This document shows positions 1-9,005 of a DNA stretch of 64,000 bases, one piece after another. The notes under the pieces are model-generated. The model was not told the DNA's origin, ran no database searches, and worked only from the letters and a program-made list of their open reading frames with translations. Position 1 is the stretch's first letter, and each line of letters opens with the position of its first letter. The stretch comes from Neotabrizicola shimadae. GTDB taxonomy: Bacteria > Pseudomonadota > Alphaproteobacteria > Rhodobacterales > Rhodobacteraceae. Made by a program: the position numbers and the translations under genes. The DNA is taken from positions 2,728,001 to 2,792,000 of the forward strand of contig NZ_CP069370.1 of the NCBI RefSeq assembly GCF_019623905.1, read 5' to 3'.

Positions 1-1218
1 CTCGATCTCGTCCAGAAGCTCTTGCACGCGCTTGCGCTTCTGCTCGCCGCCCATGCCGAAGTAGAACTCCAGCGGGCGGCCGATGATGGTGCCGACTGTC
101 TGGCGCGGGTTCATCGCCGTGTCGGCCATCTGGTAGATCATCTGCAATTCGCGCAGGTCATCCTTGCTGCGCGTGGGAAGGTCGCGGCTGAGTTCGCGAC
201 CGGCAAAGGTGATGCGGCCCTGCGTGGGCGGCAGGAGGCCCGTGATGGCGCGGGCCAGCGTGGATTTGCCCGAGCCGCTTTCGCCCACCACGGCGAGGGT
301 CTGGCCGGGGGGCAGATCGACGGTGACGTTCTTCAGGACGTCGAAACCGGTGCCCTTGTAGCGGGCGGTGACGTTCTGGACCGACAGGACCGGGGGCGCG
401 GGGGCCTTCTCCACATGTTCGATGCCGCGGACCGAGACCAGCGCCTGGGTATAGGCTTCGCGCGGGGCGGTGATGATCTGGGCCGTGGTGCCGTATTCGA
501 CCTTCTTGCCATGGCGCAGCACCAGGATGTCGTCGGCCACCTGGGCCACCACGGCGAGGTCGTGGGTGATGTAGAGCGCGGCCACGCCGGTTTCGTGAAT
601 GGCCTTCTTGATGGCGGCCAGCACGTCGATCTGCGTGGTCACGTCCAGCGCGGTGGTGGGTTCGTCGAAGATCACGAGGTCGGGCTTGGGGCAGAGCGCC
701 ATGGCGGTCATGGCGCGCTGCAATTGCCCGCCCGAGACCTGGTGGGGATAGCGCTCGCCGAAGGTATCGGGGTTGGGCAGGCCCAGTTCGCGGAAGAGGC
801 CTATGGCACGTTTCTCGGCCTCGGCCTTGGACATGAGGCCGTGGGAGAGCGAGGTTTCGATCACCTGTTCCATCAGCCGCTTGGCCGGGTTGAAGGCGGC
901 GGCGGCGGATTGGGCGACATAGGTGACTTCGTGGCCGCGCAGCTTGCGCAGCTCGCGCGCGGGGGCGCCACGGATGTTGCGGCCGTTCAGGAGGATCTCG
1001 CCTCCGGTCAGGCGCACGCCGCCGCGGCCATAGGACATGGCGGAAAGGCCGATGGTGGACTTGCCGGCGCCGGACTCGCCGATCAGGCCAAGCACCTTGC
1101 CCTTCTGCACGGAAACCGAGACGTCATCGACCAGCACAACGTCCTTGGGCGGTTCACCCGGCGGATAGGCGGTGGCCTCGATGCGCAGGCCCCGGATATC
1201 GAGAAGGATGTCAGCCAC
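1..1218 (-). CDS. Peptide-type ABC transporter, dual ATP-binding protein (partial, runs off left edge)
   Basis: ATPase of an Opp/Dpp-type importer; it powers uptake of peptides or similar solutes at the inner membrane. About 406 codons are visible and the C-terminus lies outside the window. Two nucleotide-binding domains are fused, as in DppD-DppF fusions. The first has Walker A GESGAGKST, signature VSGGQLQR and Walker B IFDEPTTALD. The second begins near residue 275 with Walker A GESGSGKST and is cut before its signature. The GTG start at 1218 overlaps the upstream permease stop by 8 nt, which implies translational coupling, and a G-rich ribosome site precedes it. The family assignment is secure but the substrate is not. 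Confidence 0.93.
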   Translation of the reverse strand, partial: MADILLDIRGLRIEATAYPPGEPPKDVVLVDDVSVSVQKGKVLGLIGESGAGKSTIGLSAMSYGRGGVRLTGGEILLNGRNIRGAPARELRKLRGHEVTYVAQSAAAAFNPAKRLMEQVIETSLSHGLMSKAEAEKRAIGLFRELGLPNPDTFGERYPHQVSGGQLQRAMTAMALCPKPDLVIFDEPTTALDVTTQIDVLAAIKKAIHETGVAALYITHDLAVVAQVADDILVLRHGKKVEYGTTAQIITAPREAYTQALVSVRGIEHVEKAPAPPVLSVQNVTARYKGTGFDVLKNVTVDLPPGQTLAVVGESGSGKSTLARAITGLLPPTQGRITFAGRELSRDLPTRSKDDLRELQMIYQMADTAMNPRQTVGTIIGRPLEFYFGMGGEQKRKRVQELLDEIE

Positions 1219-2026
1219 CGCGTCCCCCTTTCAGGCTGGTGGTGCGGCTCAGCACCCAGTCGGCGACGAGGTTGACCGAGATCGCCAGTGCGGCGATGGC
1301 AAAGGCGGGCAAGAGCGCCGCGGACTTGCCGTAGATCAGCCCGTCCTTGTTTTCCTTGACCATGCCGCCCCAGTCGGCCAGCGGCGGCTGGATGCCGAGG
1401 CCGAGGAAGGAGAGCGTCGAGATGAACAGCACGGCGAAGATGAAGCGCAGCCCGAATTCGGCGACCAGCGGCGACAGGGCGTTGGGCAGGATCTCGCGGA
1501 AGATGATCCAGCTTTGCTGTTCGCCGCGCAGCTTTGCGGCCTCGACGTAATCCATCACCGCGATGTCCACGGCAACGGCGCGCGACAGCCGGAACACGCG
1601 GGTGCTGTCCAGTAGCCCCATCACAAGGATCAGCACCGTCAGATTCAGCGGCAGGACCGACAGCACGACCAGCGCCACGATCAGCGCGGGAACGGCCATC
1701 ACAAGATCAACGAGACGGGACAGGCCCTGGTCGATCCATCCGCCCCGCACGGCGGCGAGGAACCCCAGGAAGGCCCCCAAAGTGAAGGCCAGCACCGAGG
1801 AGGCCAGAGCGACGAAGATCGTCACCTGAGCGCCGTAGATCAGCCGCGAAAGGATGTCGCGGCCGATGGTGTCGGTACCCAGCCAATGCGCGGCCGAGGG
1901 GCCTTCCCACTGGCCGCCGCTGATATCGTCCAGCGGATAGGGCGCCAGCCAGGGCGCGAAGACGGCGACGAAGAGGAACAGGCCGGTGAGGGTAAGGCCC
2001 AGAAGGGCAGAGATCGGCATCTTCAT
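1211..2026 (-). CDS. Peptide-type ABC transporter permease (DppC-like)
   Basis: Inner-membrane permease of the same importer, 271 residues. It has an N-terminal membrane segment, a short periplasmic stretch containing the HWLGTDTIGRDILSR-type motif usual in OppC/DppC proteins, then about five more helices. The cytoplasmic EAA loop (EAAKLRGEQQSW, ending in LPNALSP) docks on the ATPase. Its start overlaps the stop of the DppB-like gene by 4 nt (ATGA) and its stop overlaps the ATPase start. Substrate unknown; the neighbouring CocE-type hydrolase hints at a peptide, ester or acylated compound. Confidence 0.93.
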   Translation of the reverse strand: MKMPISALLGLTLTGLFLFVAVFAPWLAPYPLDDISGGQWEGPSAAHWLGTDTIGRDILSRLIYGAQVTIFVALASSVLAFTLGAFLGFLAAVRGGWIDQGLSRLVDLVMAVPALIVALVVLSVLPLNLTVLILVMGLLDSTRVFRLSRAVAVDIAVMDYVEAAKLRGEQQSWIIFREILPNALSPLVAEFGLRFIFAVLFISTLSFLGLGIQPPLADWGGMVKENKDGLIYGKSAALLPAFAIAALAISVNLVADWVLSRTTSLKGGRGG

Positions 2027-2979
2027 TTCGGGTGCCTCAGCCGGGGGTTGGCGAGGATGCCGATGATGTCCGCCAGCATGTTCAGGACGATGTAGACCGC
2101 CGCGAAGATCAGCCCCACAGCCTGCACCACCGGCAGGTCACGCTTCGTGACATGGTCCACCAGATACTGGCCAAGCGCGTTGTAGCTGAACACCACCTCG
2201 ACAACGACGACCCCCACCACAAGGTAGGCAAGGTTCAGCATCACCACGGAAACCACCGGCGCGATGGCGTTGGGGAAGGCATGGCGCCAGATCACCGTCA
2301 TGGGCGACAGGCCCTTCAGCTCGGCGGTTTCGATATAGGCTGACTGCATGACGTTCAGGATGGCGGCGCGGGTCATGCGCATCATGTGAGCCAGCACCAC
2401 CAGCACCAGCACGATCACCGGCAACGCCACGGCGTTGAGCTTGGCCCAGAAGGACATGCCGGGGAAGACCATGGCGACGGGCTGGAAGATCGGGAAAAGC
2501 TGCGTCAGCAGGTAGATGACGAAATAGGCCGCCACGAATTCGGGCAGGCTGATCGTGGTCAGGGTGACCGCCGAGATCAGTTTGTCGGGCCAGCGCCCGG
2601 CATAGCGCGCGGCGATCAGGCCCAGGATGATCGCCAGCGGCACCGAGATGACGGCGGCGCAGCCGGCGAGGAACAGCGTGTTGCCGAGCCGCTGGCCGAT
2701 GGACTGGGCGATGTCGGCGCCGTTGGTCAGCGACGTGCCCAGATCGCCGGTCAGAACACCGCCGAGCCAGTTGAAGTAGCGGGTCAGGGGCGGTTCGTTC
2801 AGCCCCATCTTCTCGCGCAGGTTGGCCAGCGCCTCGGGCGTGGCCGACTGGCCAAGGATCGCCTGGGCAGTGTCGCCTGGCAGCGCCTCGACGCCAAGGA
2901 AGATCACGGCCGAGACGGCGAGCAACAGGAGGAGGCCCAGCGCGACGCGCTGGACCACCAGTTTCAGGATGGGATGCAC
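2023..2979 (-). CDS. Peptide-type ABC transporter permease (DppB-like)
   Basis: First permease subunit of the importer, 318 residues. It shows the OppB/DppB layout: an N-terminal helix ending in a LPGD turn, a stretch with GLNEPPLTRYFNWL, about five further helices, and an EAA loop (ETAELKGLSPMTVIWRHAFPNA). It begins 10 nt after the binding-protein stop, so the two are certainly co-transcribed. It would pair with the DppC-like protein to form the channel. Nothing is unusual in length or motifs. Confidence 0.93.
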   Translation of the reverse strand: MHPILKLVVQRVALGLLLLLAVSAVIFLGVEALPGDTAQAILGQSATPEALANLREKMGLNEPPLTRYFNWLGGVLTGDLGTSLTNGADIAQSIGQRLGNTLFLAGCAAVISVPLAIILGLIAARYAGRWPDKLISAVTLTTISLPEFVAAYFVIYLLTQLFPIFQPVAMVFPGMSFWAKLNAVALPVIVLVLVVLAHMMRMTRAAILNVMQSAYIETAELKGLSPMTVIWRHAFPNAIAPVVSVVMLNLAYLVVGVVVVEVVFSYNALGQYLVDHVTKRDLPVVQAVGLIFAAVYIVLNMLADIIGILANPRLRHPK

Positions 2980-2989
2980 CGGACCGCCC

Positions 2990-4579
2990 TCAGGCGATCC
3001 AGCACTTGATCAGTGCCTTGCCGTTCATCAACTCGCCATTCGGGTCGGGCGTCCAGCCGGCCACTTCGACGCGGCGCGCCTCGACCCAATCGTTGAACAT
3101 CGGCAGGATCAGGCCGCCCTCGTCGCGCAGGATGTTGGCCAGTTCCGAATACATCGCCTTGCGCTTGGTCTCGTCCAGCTCGCCCCGCGCCGCGATCAGC
3201 ACCTCGTCGAAATGGGGGTTCCTGAACTTGGTGTCGTTCCAGTCGGCGGTGGACAGATAGGCGGTGGAATACATCTGGTCCTGCACCGGGCGACCGCCCC
3301 AGTAGCTGGCGCAGAAAGGTTCCACGTTCCAGACGTTCGACCAGTAGCCGTCATCGGGTTCGAGCTTGATCTGCAGTGGGATGCCCGCGGCATTGGCGCT
3401 GGCGGCATAGAGGTTGGCCGCGTCGATGGCGCCGGGGAAGGCGCCTGCCGCGGTGCGCAGGATGATGGGCGAGCCGTCGTGGCCGGACTTCTTGTAGAAC
3501 TCGGCTGCCGCCGCCGCATCGTATTCGCGCTGCGGGATCGAGGCGTCGAACAGGGGATAGGCCGCGTTGATCGGGAAGTCGTTGCCGACCGAGCCGAGAC
3601 CGCCCAGCACCTTGTCCAGCATTTCCTGCCGGTTGATCGCCAGCTTCAGCGCCATGCGCAGGTCGTTGTTGTCGAAGGGCGGCTTGTCGACATGCATGAT
3701 GAAGACATAGTGGCCGCGGCCCGGCGCATGTTCGATGGTGATGTCGCTGTTGCTCTTGAGCAGTTCGACGATCTTCGGATCCACGCGGTTCATCATGTGG
3801 ATCTGGCCGGCCTGCAACGCAGCGGTGCGGGCGGTGTTGTCGTTGATCACGATGATCTCGACCTGGTCGGCATGGGCGCCGTTGGCTGCATCCCAGTAGT
3901 TCGGGTGACGCTCGAACACATGGCGCACGCCCGGTTCGTTGATCGCCACCTTGTAGGCACCGGCACCGATGCCCGCGGCCGGGTTCTCGAAGCCGCCGCC
4001 CGGCTGGATCACCAGGTGATAGTCGGCCATGAGATACGGCAGGTCGGCATTGCCCGAGGCGAGCTTCAGCGTGACCATGTCGCCTTCGGCGATCATTTCA
4101 GAGATGCCCTGCACGATGCCCAGCGCGCCCGACTGCGACTTCTCGTCGGTATGGCGCTTCAGCGTCGCCACCACGTCTTCGGCCGTGACGGTCTTGCCGT
4201 CATGGAATTCCACGCCCTGGCGGATCTTGAACTTCCATTCGGTCGCATCGGCGTTCGACGAGATCTCTTCTGCGATGCGGTAGTCGATCGAGTTGTCGGG
4301 GGCCACGTCAACCAGCATCTCGCCCCAGGTCATGCTGACCGCGAAGGGCACTTCCGAGGCGGCCAGTGCCGGGTCGAGCGAGTTGGTCGATTCGCCGCCT
4401 TGCATGCCGGCGCGCAGCACGCCGCCCTTCTTGGGTTCCTGCGCGCGCACGGCCGTCGCCAGCAGCGACGAGGAAAGCACAGAGCCCGCGCCCAGCGCAG
4501 CGGCGCGCGTGTTGAACTCGCGGCGCGACATCAGGCCCTTGGCCGTCATGCTGGCCAGCTGTTTCAGTTGGTCGTTCAT
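2990..4579 (-). CDS. ABC transporter substrate-binding protein, family 5, Tat-exported
   Basis: Periplasmic solute-binding protein (SBP_bac_5) for the adjacent importer, 529 residues. The N-terminus carries a twin-arginine signal, SRREF at about residues 18-22, followed by an Ala/Leu-rich segment ending in VRAQ near residue 47. It should therefore be exported folded by the Tat system. The mature part has family landmarks such as WKFKIRQGVEFHDGKTVTAEDVVATL. A ribosome site (GGGAGAACGGA) precedes the ATG. A 93-nt gap separates it from the hydrolase upstream. Ligand specificity cannot be read from the sequence. Confidence 0.92.
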   Translation of the reverse strand: MNDQLKQLASMTAKGLMSRREFNTRAAALGAGSVLSSSLLATAVRAQEPKKGGVLRAGMQGGESTNSLDPALAASEVPFAVSMTWGEMLVDVAPDNSIDYRIAEEISSNADATEWKFKIRQGVEFHDGKTVTAEDVVATLKRHTDEKSQSGALGIVQGISEMIAEGDMVTLKLASGNADLPYLMADYHLVIQPGGGFENPAAGIGAGAYKVAINEPGVRHVFERHPNYWDAANGAHADQVEIIVINDNTARTAALQAGQIHMMNRVDPKIVELLKSNSDITIEHAPGRGHYVFIMHVDKPPFDNNDLRMALKLAINRQEMLDKVLGGLGSVGNDFPINAAYPLFDASIPQREYDAAAAAEFYKKSGHDGSPIILRTAAGAFPGAIDAANLYAASANAAGIPLQIKLEPDDGYWSNVWNVEPFCASYWGGRPVQDQMYSTAYLSTADWNDTKFRNPHFDEVLIAARGELDETKRKAMYSELANILRDEGGLILPMFNDWVEARRVEVAGWTPDPNGELMNGKALIKCWIA

Positions 4580-4672
4580 TCCGTTCTCCCTGCGGCGTTG
4601 CCGTGTTTTTGTTGATTGGTGAATCAGTAACCCGCGAATCTTCTTCCGGGCAAACGTTTTTCGCGTGATCGG

Positions 4673-6658
4673 TCAGACGAAGTGGCGGGGCACGGTTTCG
4701 TCCCAGCTGCGGCCGAACACCTGCGCTTCGCCCTCCCAGGCGGTAAGGTTTGCCTGCATCCGCAGGTCGGTTTCGGTGCCGGTCATCCGCGCCTCGGCCT
4801 CGGTTCTGACCGACCAGTTGCCCCGGCGCAGGCTTTGCGTCCAGCGGATGGTGACTTCGGCAGACAGCGGATCGTCCGGGCGGATCGTCCAGCGTTCGGC
4901 CATCGCTTCGGCGGTGATGAGGCCGTGCGTCAGGTTCTCCACCTCGCCCTGGTCATCCTCGACGATCAGGGATTGCGTTCCTGCGATCAGGTCGCGCTCG
5001 ATGCGGCGGGCGGCGCGACCCTCGCGCAGGACGCGATGCGCCCAGGGGGCCGCACCTTCGGGCGGCGGCGGTTGCCAAGGCTGCCCACCCTGATGCACCG
5101 GCAGCGTCAGGGTGCCCTCGTGCAGCGTGACGGTGGCCGCTCGGGGCGAGGGCCAGACGAAGGGCCAGTAGGTCGTGCTCACCGCAAGGCGCAGGCGGTG
5201 GCCGGGGGCCAGGCGATAGCCCATCAGGTCCAGCCCGATGTCGACCGGCACGGGTTCGCCCGGAATCATCGGCTGGGGATGTTCGGCGCTGTCGCGGTGG
5301 CAGAGGTTCAGCATCCCGTGGGCGATGCGGACCGATGACCCGTCCGGGGCCACGTCATTCAGGCGCAGGGCCAGGAAGGCCAGCGGCGCGTCGGAACTGA
5401 CAATGGCGCGCAGGCGGGCGCGGCCCAGCAGTTGCAGGGGCGCGTCCAGCGGCTGGCCGTCGAAGCAGACCGACAGGGCGTCATCCGCCGCCTGGTCGCC
5501 CGGCATTTCGGCGTTCAGGCCCATGGGGAAGAACTCGCCCGTGGACATGCCCAGGTGCTGAGGGGTGTTCACGGGGGTGTCCAGCATTCCGCCTGCCCCG
5601 CCCAGCCGCCCGCCGGGCGACAGGGCCAGCGTCAGGCTGGACCCTTCGGCGGGGGGCCAGGTGTCGGCCACCCAGGTGCCGGCGCGGTGGCGGGGCGAGG
5701 CGTCGGGCGGCTCACTGTCCAGTACATAGGCGCGCATCGCGGGGTCGGCCTCGGCACCGTTGTCGATGCCTTTCAGCCAGCGGTCCCACCAGCGAACCGC
5801 CTCTTGCAGGAAGCCGATGGCCGGGCCGGGCACGGCGGTATGCGGATACTGGTGCACCCAGGGGCCGACGATGGCCGTTGCGTTCACGTTCTCGACCAGC
5901 GCCGAGCAGGTGTTCATGTAGTTGTCGGCCCAGCCGCCGATGGACAGGACCGGCACCTGGACGCGGGAATAATCCTCGCAGATCGAGCCGTGCTTCCAGT
6001 AGGCGTCGCGCGTCTGGTGACGGGCCCAGCGGGCCGACAGAAAGGGTTCTGCGTCCAGCCGGCGCAGCCAGTCGGCGTGCCAGTCGTTGCGCAAGAGCGG
6101 GTCGGCGGGGCGCGAGGAATAGGACAGCATCACCGCGCCCCAGCCCAGATTCTCGCCCAGCAGGCAGCCGCCGCGGAAGTGGATGTCATCGGCGAAACGG
6201 TCGGTGGTGGAGCAGACCGAGATAACCGCCTTCAGAGCCGGGGGTTGCAGGAAGGCGGTCTGCAGGCAATTGAAGCCGCCCCAGCTTTTTCCCATCATCC
6301 CCACCGCGCCGGTGCACCAGGGCTGTGCTGCCAGCCAGGCGATCACGTCGCAGGCGTCCTGCAACTCCTGTTCGGTGTATTCGTCGGCCAGCAGCCCTTC
6401 GCTGTCGCCGCAGCCGCGCATGTCCACACGCACGCAGGCATAACCGCGGGCGGCGACGTATGGATGCATGATCTCGTCGCGCGGCAGGGTGCCGTCGCGC
6501 TTGCGGTAGGGAATGTATTCCAGGACCGCGGGGACAGGGCGCGTCCCCGCATCGTCGGGCATCCAGACCCGCGCCGACAGCCGGCAGCCATCCGGCATCA
6601 CGATACCCATGTCAGGGGTTTCGACCACCCGCACCGGATTGCCTGCCACTGATGCCAT
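4673..6658 (-). CDS. CocE/NonD-family hydrolase (X-Pro dipeptidyl-peptidase S15 type)
   Basis: Alpha/beta-hydrolase of the CocE/NonD family, 661 residues, whose members cleave esters or amide-linked acyl groups (cocaine esterase, glutaryl-7-ACA acylase, alpha-amino-acid ester hydrolases). The nucleophile is Ser125 in GKSWGG. A conserved Asp follows in GGWADNY and a His in the GPWVHQYPH region. The C-terminal half is the jelly-roll domain of the family. I chose the ATG at 6658 because AAAGGGG sits at good spacing and homology begins there; longer upstream reading is possible. No signal peptide, so probably cytoplasmic. It lies upstream of the peptide-type ABC genes in the same direction, suggesting hydrolysis of the imported compound. 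Confidence 0.88.
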   Translation of the reverse strand: MASVAGNPVRVVETPDMGIVMPDGCRLSARVWMPDDAGTRPVPAVLEYIPYRKRDGTLPRDEIMHPYVAARGYACVRVDMRGCGDSEGLLADEYTEQELQDACDVIAWLAAQPWCTGAVGMMGKSWGGFNCLQTAFLQPPALKAVISVCSTTDRFADDIHFRGGCLLGENLGWGAVMLSYSSRPADPLLRNDWHADWLRRLDAEPFLSARWARHQTRDAYWKHGSICEDYSRVQVPVLSIGGWADNYMNTCSALVENVNATAIVGPWVHQYPHTAVPGPAIGFLQEAVRWWDRWLKGIDNGAEADPAMRAYVLDSEPPDASPRHRAGTWVADTWPPAEGSSLTLALSPGGRLGGAGGMLDTPVNTPQHLGMSTGEFFPMGLNAEMPGDQAADDALSVCFDGQPLDAPLQLLGRARLRAIVSSDAPLAFLALRLNDVAPDGSSVRIAHGMLNLCHRDSAEHPQPMIPGEPVPVDIGLDLMGYRLAPGHRLRLAVSTTYWPFVWPSPRAATVTLHEGTLTLPVHQGGQPWQPPPPEGAAPWAHRVLREGRAARRIERDLIAGTQSLIVEDDQGEVENLTHGLITAEAMAERWTIRPDDPLSAEVTIRWTQSLRRGNWSVRTEAEARMTGTETDLRMQANLTAWEGEAQVFGRSWDETVPRHFV

Positions 6659-6925
6659 CCACATCCCCTTTGTCCCCGGCATTTGGCCACCAAATTCGCA
6701 GCCGGCACAGCCGGATTCCGGCGCTTGGGAACCAAAGGCGACAGAATTTTCCAACCGGGACCTCTGCTTCGCCTGTCCGCCGGTCCCGCCGCTGGCGGGC
6801 AAGTTCCCTCACCGAAGCCATCGCCGCTGCCGTCATCACGTCCATTTCGCCATCCTTTCTTGTCAGGTGCGAATGGGCGAACGGGGCAGGTCCGGTTCGA
6901 CAGGATACGAAAAAGATTTTGGGGC

Positions 6926-6951
6926 TGTCGAAATCCGCCGCTACCGTTCGA
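6926..6951 (+). promoter_or_regulatory. Candidate ECF42-type promoter for the DGPF/sigma operon
   Basis: TGTCGA at 6926-6931 is followed after 17 nt by CGA at 6949-6951, within CGTTCGACC. From memory, ECF42 sigma factors recognise a TGTCGA -35 and a CGA-containing -10. The site is 36 nt upstream of the first DGPF gene in a 328-nt gap (6659-6986) shared with the divergent hydrolase. I see nothing else of note in that gap. Confidence 0.55.
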
Positions 6952-6986
6952 CCATGGCCATCAACCCCGAAAGGTCCGGAGGGCCC

Positions 6987-7346
6987 ATGCGCTATATGTT
7001 TCTGATCTATCTCGACGAAGCCAAGTTCGCGGTCATGTCCCAAAGCCAGCGCGACGGCTATGTGAACGCCATGCTCGACTATGACGCCGAGCTTGCGGCA
7101 GAGGGTCGCCTCGTCTTCAGCGAGCCGCTGAAGACCCCCGACCACGCGATCACCGTGCGCACCTGGGGCGGGCAGTTGACCACCACCGACGGCCCTTTCA
7201 TGGAAACCAAGGAGCACCTGTCGGGCTTCGTCGTGATCGAGGCCCGCGACATGACCGAAGCGATCCAGATCGCCGCGCGGATGCCGCTGGCAGAGACCGG
7301 ATCCATCGAGGTGCGGCCGCTGGATGTGCTGGAGAGGATCGCATGA
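6987..7346 (+). CDS. DGPF/YCII-related domain protein 1
   Basis: Small protein of the YCII-related (DGPF) family, 119 residues, alpha-beta barrel type. It carries the signature TTDGPFMETKEHLSGF in the centre and ends in a SIEVRPL strand. DGPF proteins are encoded almost invariably beside ECF42 sigma factors; their biochemical role is unsettled. The start at 6987 is fixed by GGAGGG just upstream and by the family N-terminus (MRYMFLIY). It overlaps the next gene by 4 nt. It is likely activated by the sigma factor encoded two genes downstream. Confidence 0.92.
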   Translation: MRYMFLIYLDEAKFAVMSQSQRDGYVNAMLDYDAELAAEGRLVFSEPLKTPDHAITVRTWGGQLTTTDGPFMETKEHLSGFVVIEARDMTEAIQIAARMPLAETGSIEVRPLDVLERIA

Positions 7347-7693
7347 AATACCTGTGCACCGTGATCGTGGACAACGACATCGCCGCTGCCGTGACGCCCG
7401 AAGGCTGGGCGAAGATCGGCGAGGAGTCCCAGGCCTATGACCGGGCGCTGATGGCGCGGGGCGTGTTCCTCGCCGCCGAGGCGCTGCACGGGCGGGAGAC
7501 GGCGCGCACCGTGCGTGTGCGGGGCGGCGACGCGCTGGTGACCGACGGCCCCTATGCGGAAAGCAAGGAGGTCCTGGCCGGGTTCATCCTGATCGACGTG
7601 GCGGATGCCGAGGCTGCGATGGAGGTGGCGCGCAACATTCCCATGGCGCGGCTTGGCGCGGTCGAGGTCAGGCCGGTGATGGACTTCGAATGA
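7343..7693 (+). CDS. DGPF/YCII-related domain protein 2
   Basis: Second YCII-related protein, 116 residues, with a variant signature VTDGPYAESKEVLAGF and a closing AVEVRPV strand. It is clearly paralogous to the preceding gene but diverged throughout, so the duplication is not recent. Its ATG overlaps the first gene's stop (ATGA), and its own stop overlaps the sigma-factor start by 4 nt, so all three are translationally coupled. Two tandem DGPF genes before one ECF42 gene is a recurrent arrangement of this module. Confidence 0.92.
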   Translation: MKYLCTVIVDNDIAAAVTPEGWAKIGEESQAYDRALMARGVFLAAEALHGRETARTVRVRGGDALVTDGPYAESKEVLAGFILIDVADAEAAMEVARNIPMARLGAVEVRPVMDFE

Positions 7694-8940
7694 GCGACAC
7701 GCTCGACAGCATCTGGCGCCGCGACCGGCGCCGGGTGCTGGCCACGCTGATCCGGCTTCTTGGCGATTTCGACCTTGCAGAAGAGGCGCTGCACGATGCC
7801 TTTCTTGCCGCCACGCAGACCTGGCCACAGGACGGCGTACCCGCCAATCCCGCCGCCTGGCTGATTTCGGCGGGGCGCTTCCGCGCCATCGACAAGCTGC
7901 GCCGCCGCGCGCGGTTCACCGCCGCTGCCGCCGAACTGGCGCTGACCCTGTCCGACAGCACCGACGATACGGCCCGGCCGGATGATCCGCTGCGGCTGAT
8001 CTTCACCTGCTGCCATCCGGCCCTGTCGCCCGAGGCGCAGGTGGCGCTGACCCTGCGCACCCTGTGCGGATTGACGACGGAAGAAATCGCCCGCGCCTTC
8101 CTGGTGCGAACCCCGACCATCGCCCAGCGCATCACCCGTGCCAAGGCGCGGCTGAAGGACGACCGCGTGCCCTACGACGTGCCCGAGCCAGGCGAGATGC
8201 CGGCCCGGCTGGATCCGGTGCTGCGCGTCATCTACCTGATGTTCAACGAGGGCTATTCCGCCCATGCCGGCCCGGACCTGCTGCGCGCCGACCTTTCGGA
8301 CCAGGCGATTGCGCTTGGTCGCGACCTGCTGGCACTTCTGCCGGATGCCGAGGTGATGGGGCTCGTCGCGCTGATGCTGTTGACCCGCGCCCGGCAGGCG
8401 GCCCGGCAGGACGCCGAGGGGGCCATCGTCCTGCTGGCCGACCAGGACCGCAGCCTATGGGACCGGGGCCTGATCGCCGAAGGTTCGGCGCTGGTGGAGC
8501 GCGCCTTCGCCACCCGCCAGATCGGGCCCTACACGTTACAGGCGGCGATTGCCGCGCTCCATTCCGCCGCCGCAACCGCGGATCAGACCGACTGGGCCGA
8601 GATCCTGGCGCTTTACACCGTGCTTCTGCGGGCCGCGCCGTCGCCGGTCGTGGCGTTGAACCGGGCGGTCGCACTTGCCATGGTGCAGGGGCCGGCCCCG
8701 GCGCTTGCCCTGATCGCACCGCTGGCGCAGGGACCGCTGGAATCCTATGCCCCCGCCCATGCCGCACAGGCCGAAATGCTGGAACGCCTGGATCGCCGGG
8801 CCGAAGCGGCAAGCGCCTTCCGCAAGGCGCTGGCGCTGAGCGCGCAAGAACCGGAACAGCGCCACATCCTGAGGCGCATCGCGGCGTTGGAAGGCACAAC
8901 AGCCCGACCGGACGCGCGCGCCCCGGACGAAGGAGGCTGA
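7690..8940 (+). CDS. ECF42-group RNA polymerase sigma factor with long C-terminal domain
   Basis: Extracytoplasmic-function sigma factor, 416 residues, far longer than a simple ECF factor of about 190. Region 2 (residues 1-80, including EEALHDAFLAA) and region 4 (about 110-165, TTEEIARAFLVRTPTIAQRITRAK) form the sigma core. From about residue 175 follows the DUF6596/TPR-like extension typical of ECF42, which is thought to control activity in place of an anti-sigma factor. No anti-sigma gene lies nearby. Neighbouring DGPF genes and the upstream TGTCGA motif support autoregulation. The trigger is unknown. Confidence 0.92.
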   Translation: MSDTLDSIWRRDRRRVLATLIRLLGDFDLAEEALHDAFLAATQTWPQDGVPANPAAWLISAGRFRAIDKLRRRARFTAAAAELALTLSDSTDDTARPDDPLRLIFTCCHPALSPEAQVALTLRTLCGLTTEEIARAFLVRTPTIAQRITRAKARLKDDRVPYDVPEPGEMPARLDPVLRVIYLMFNEGYSAHAGPDLLRADLSDQAIALGRDLLALLPDAEVMGLVALMLLTRARQAARQDAEGAIVLLADQDRSLWDRGLIAEGSALVERAFATRQIGPYTLQAAIAALHSAAATADQTDWAEILALYTVLLRAAPSPVVALNRAVALAMVQGPAPALALIAPLAQGPLESYAPAHAAQAEMLERLDRRAEAASAFRKALALSAQEPEQRHILRRIAALEGTTARPDARAPDEGG

Positions 8941-8958
8941 TCCCGACAGAAGGAACAA

Positions 8959-8990
8959 GGCGCGGACCTTGCGGCCCGCGCCTCTTCTTG
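8959..8990 (+). terminator. Intrinsic terminator after the ECF42 operon
   Basis: A GC stem formed by GGCGCGG (8959-8965) and CCGCGCC (8976-8982) is followed by TCTTCTT. It lies 19 nt after the sigma-factor stop and before the convergent PhoX-like gene. Confidence 0.6.
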
Positions 8991-9005
8991 GTGTTGGACC
9001 CTGCC

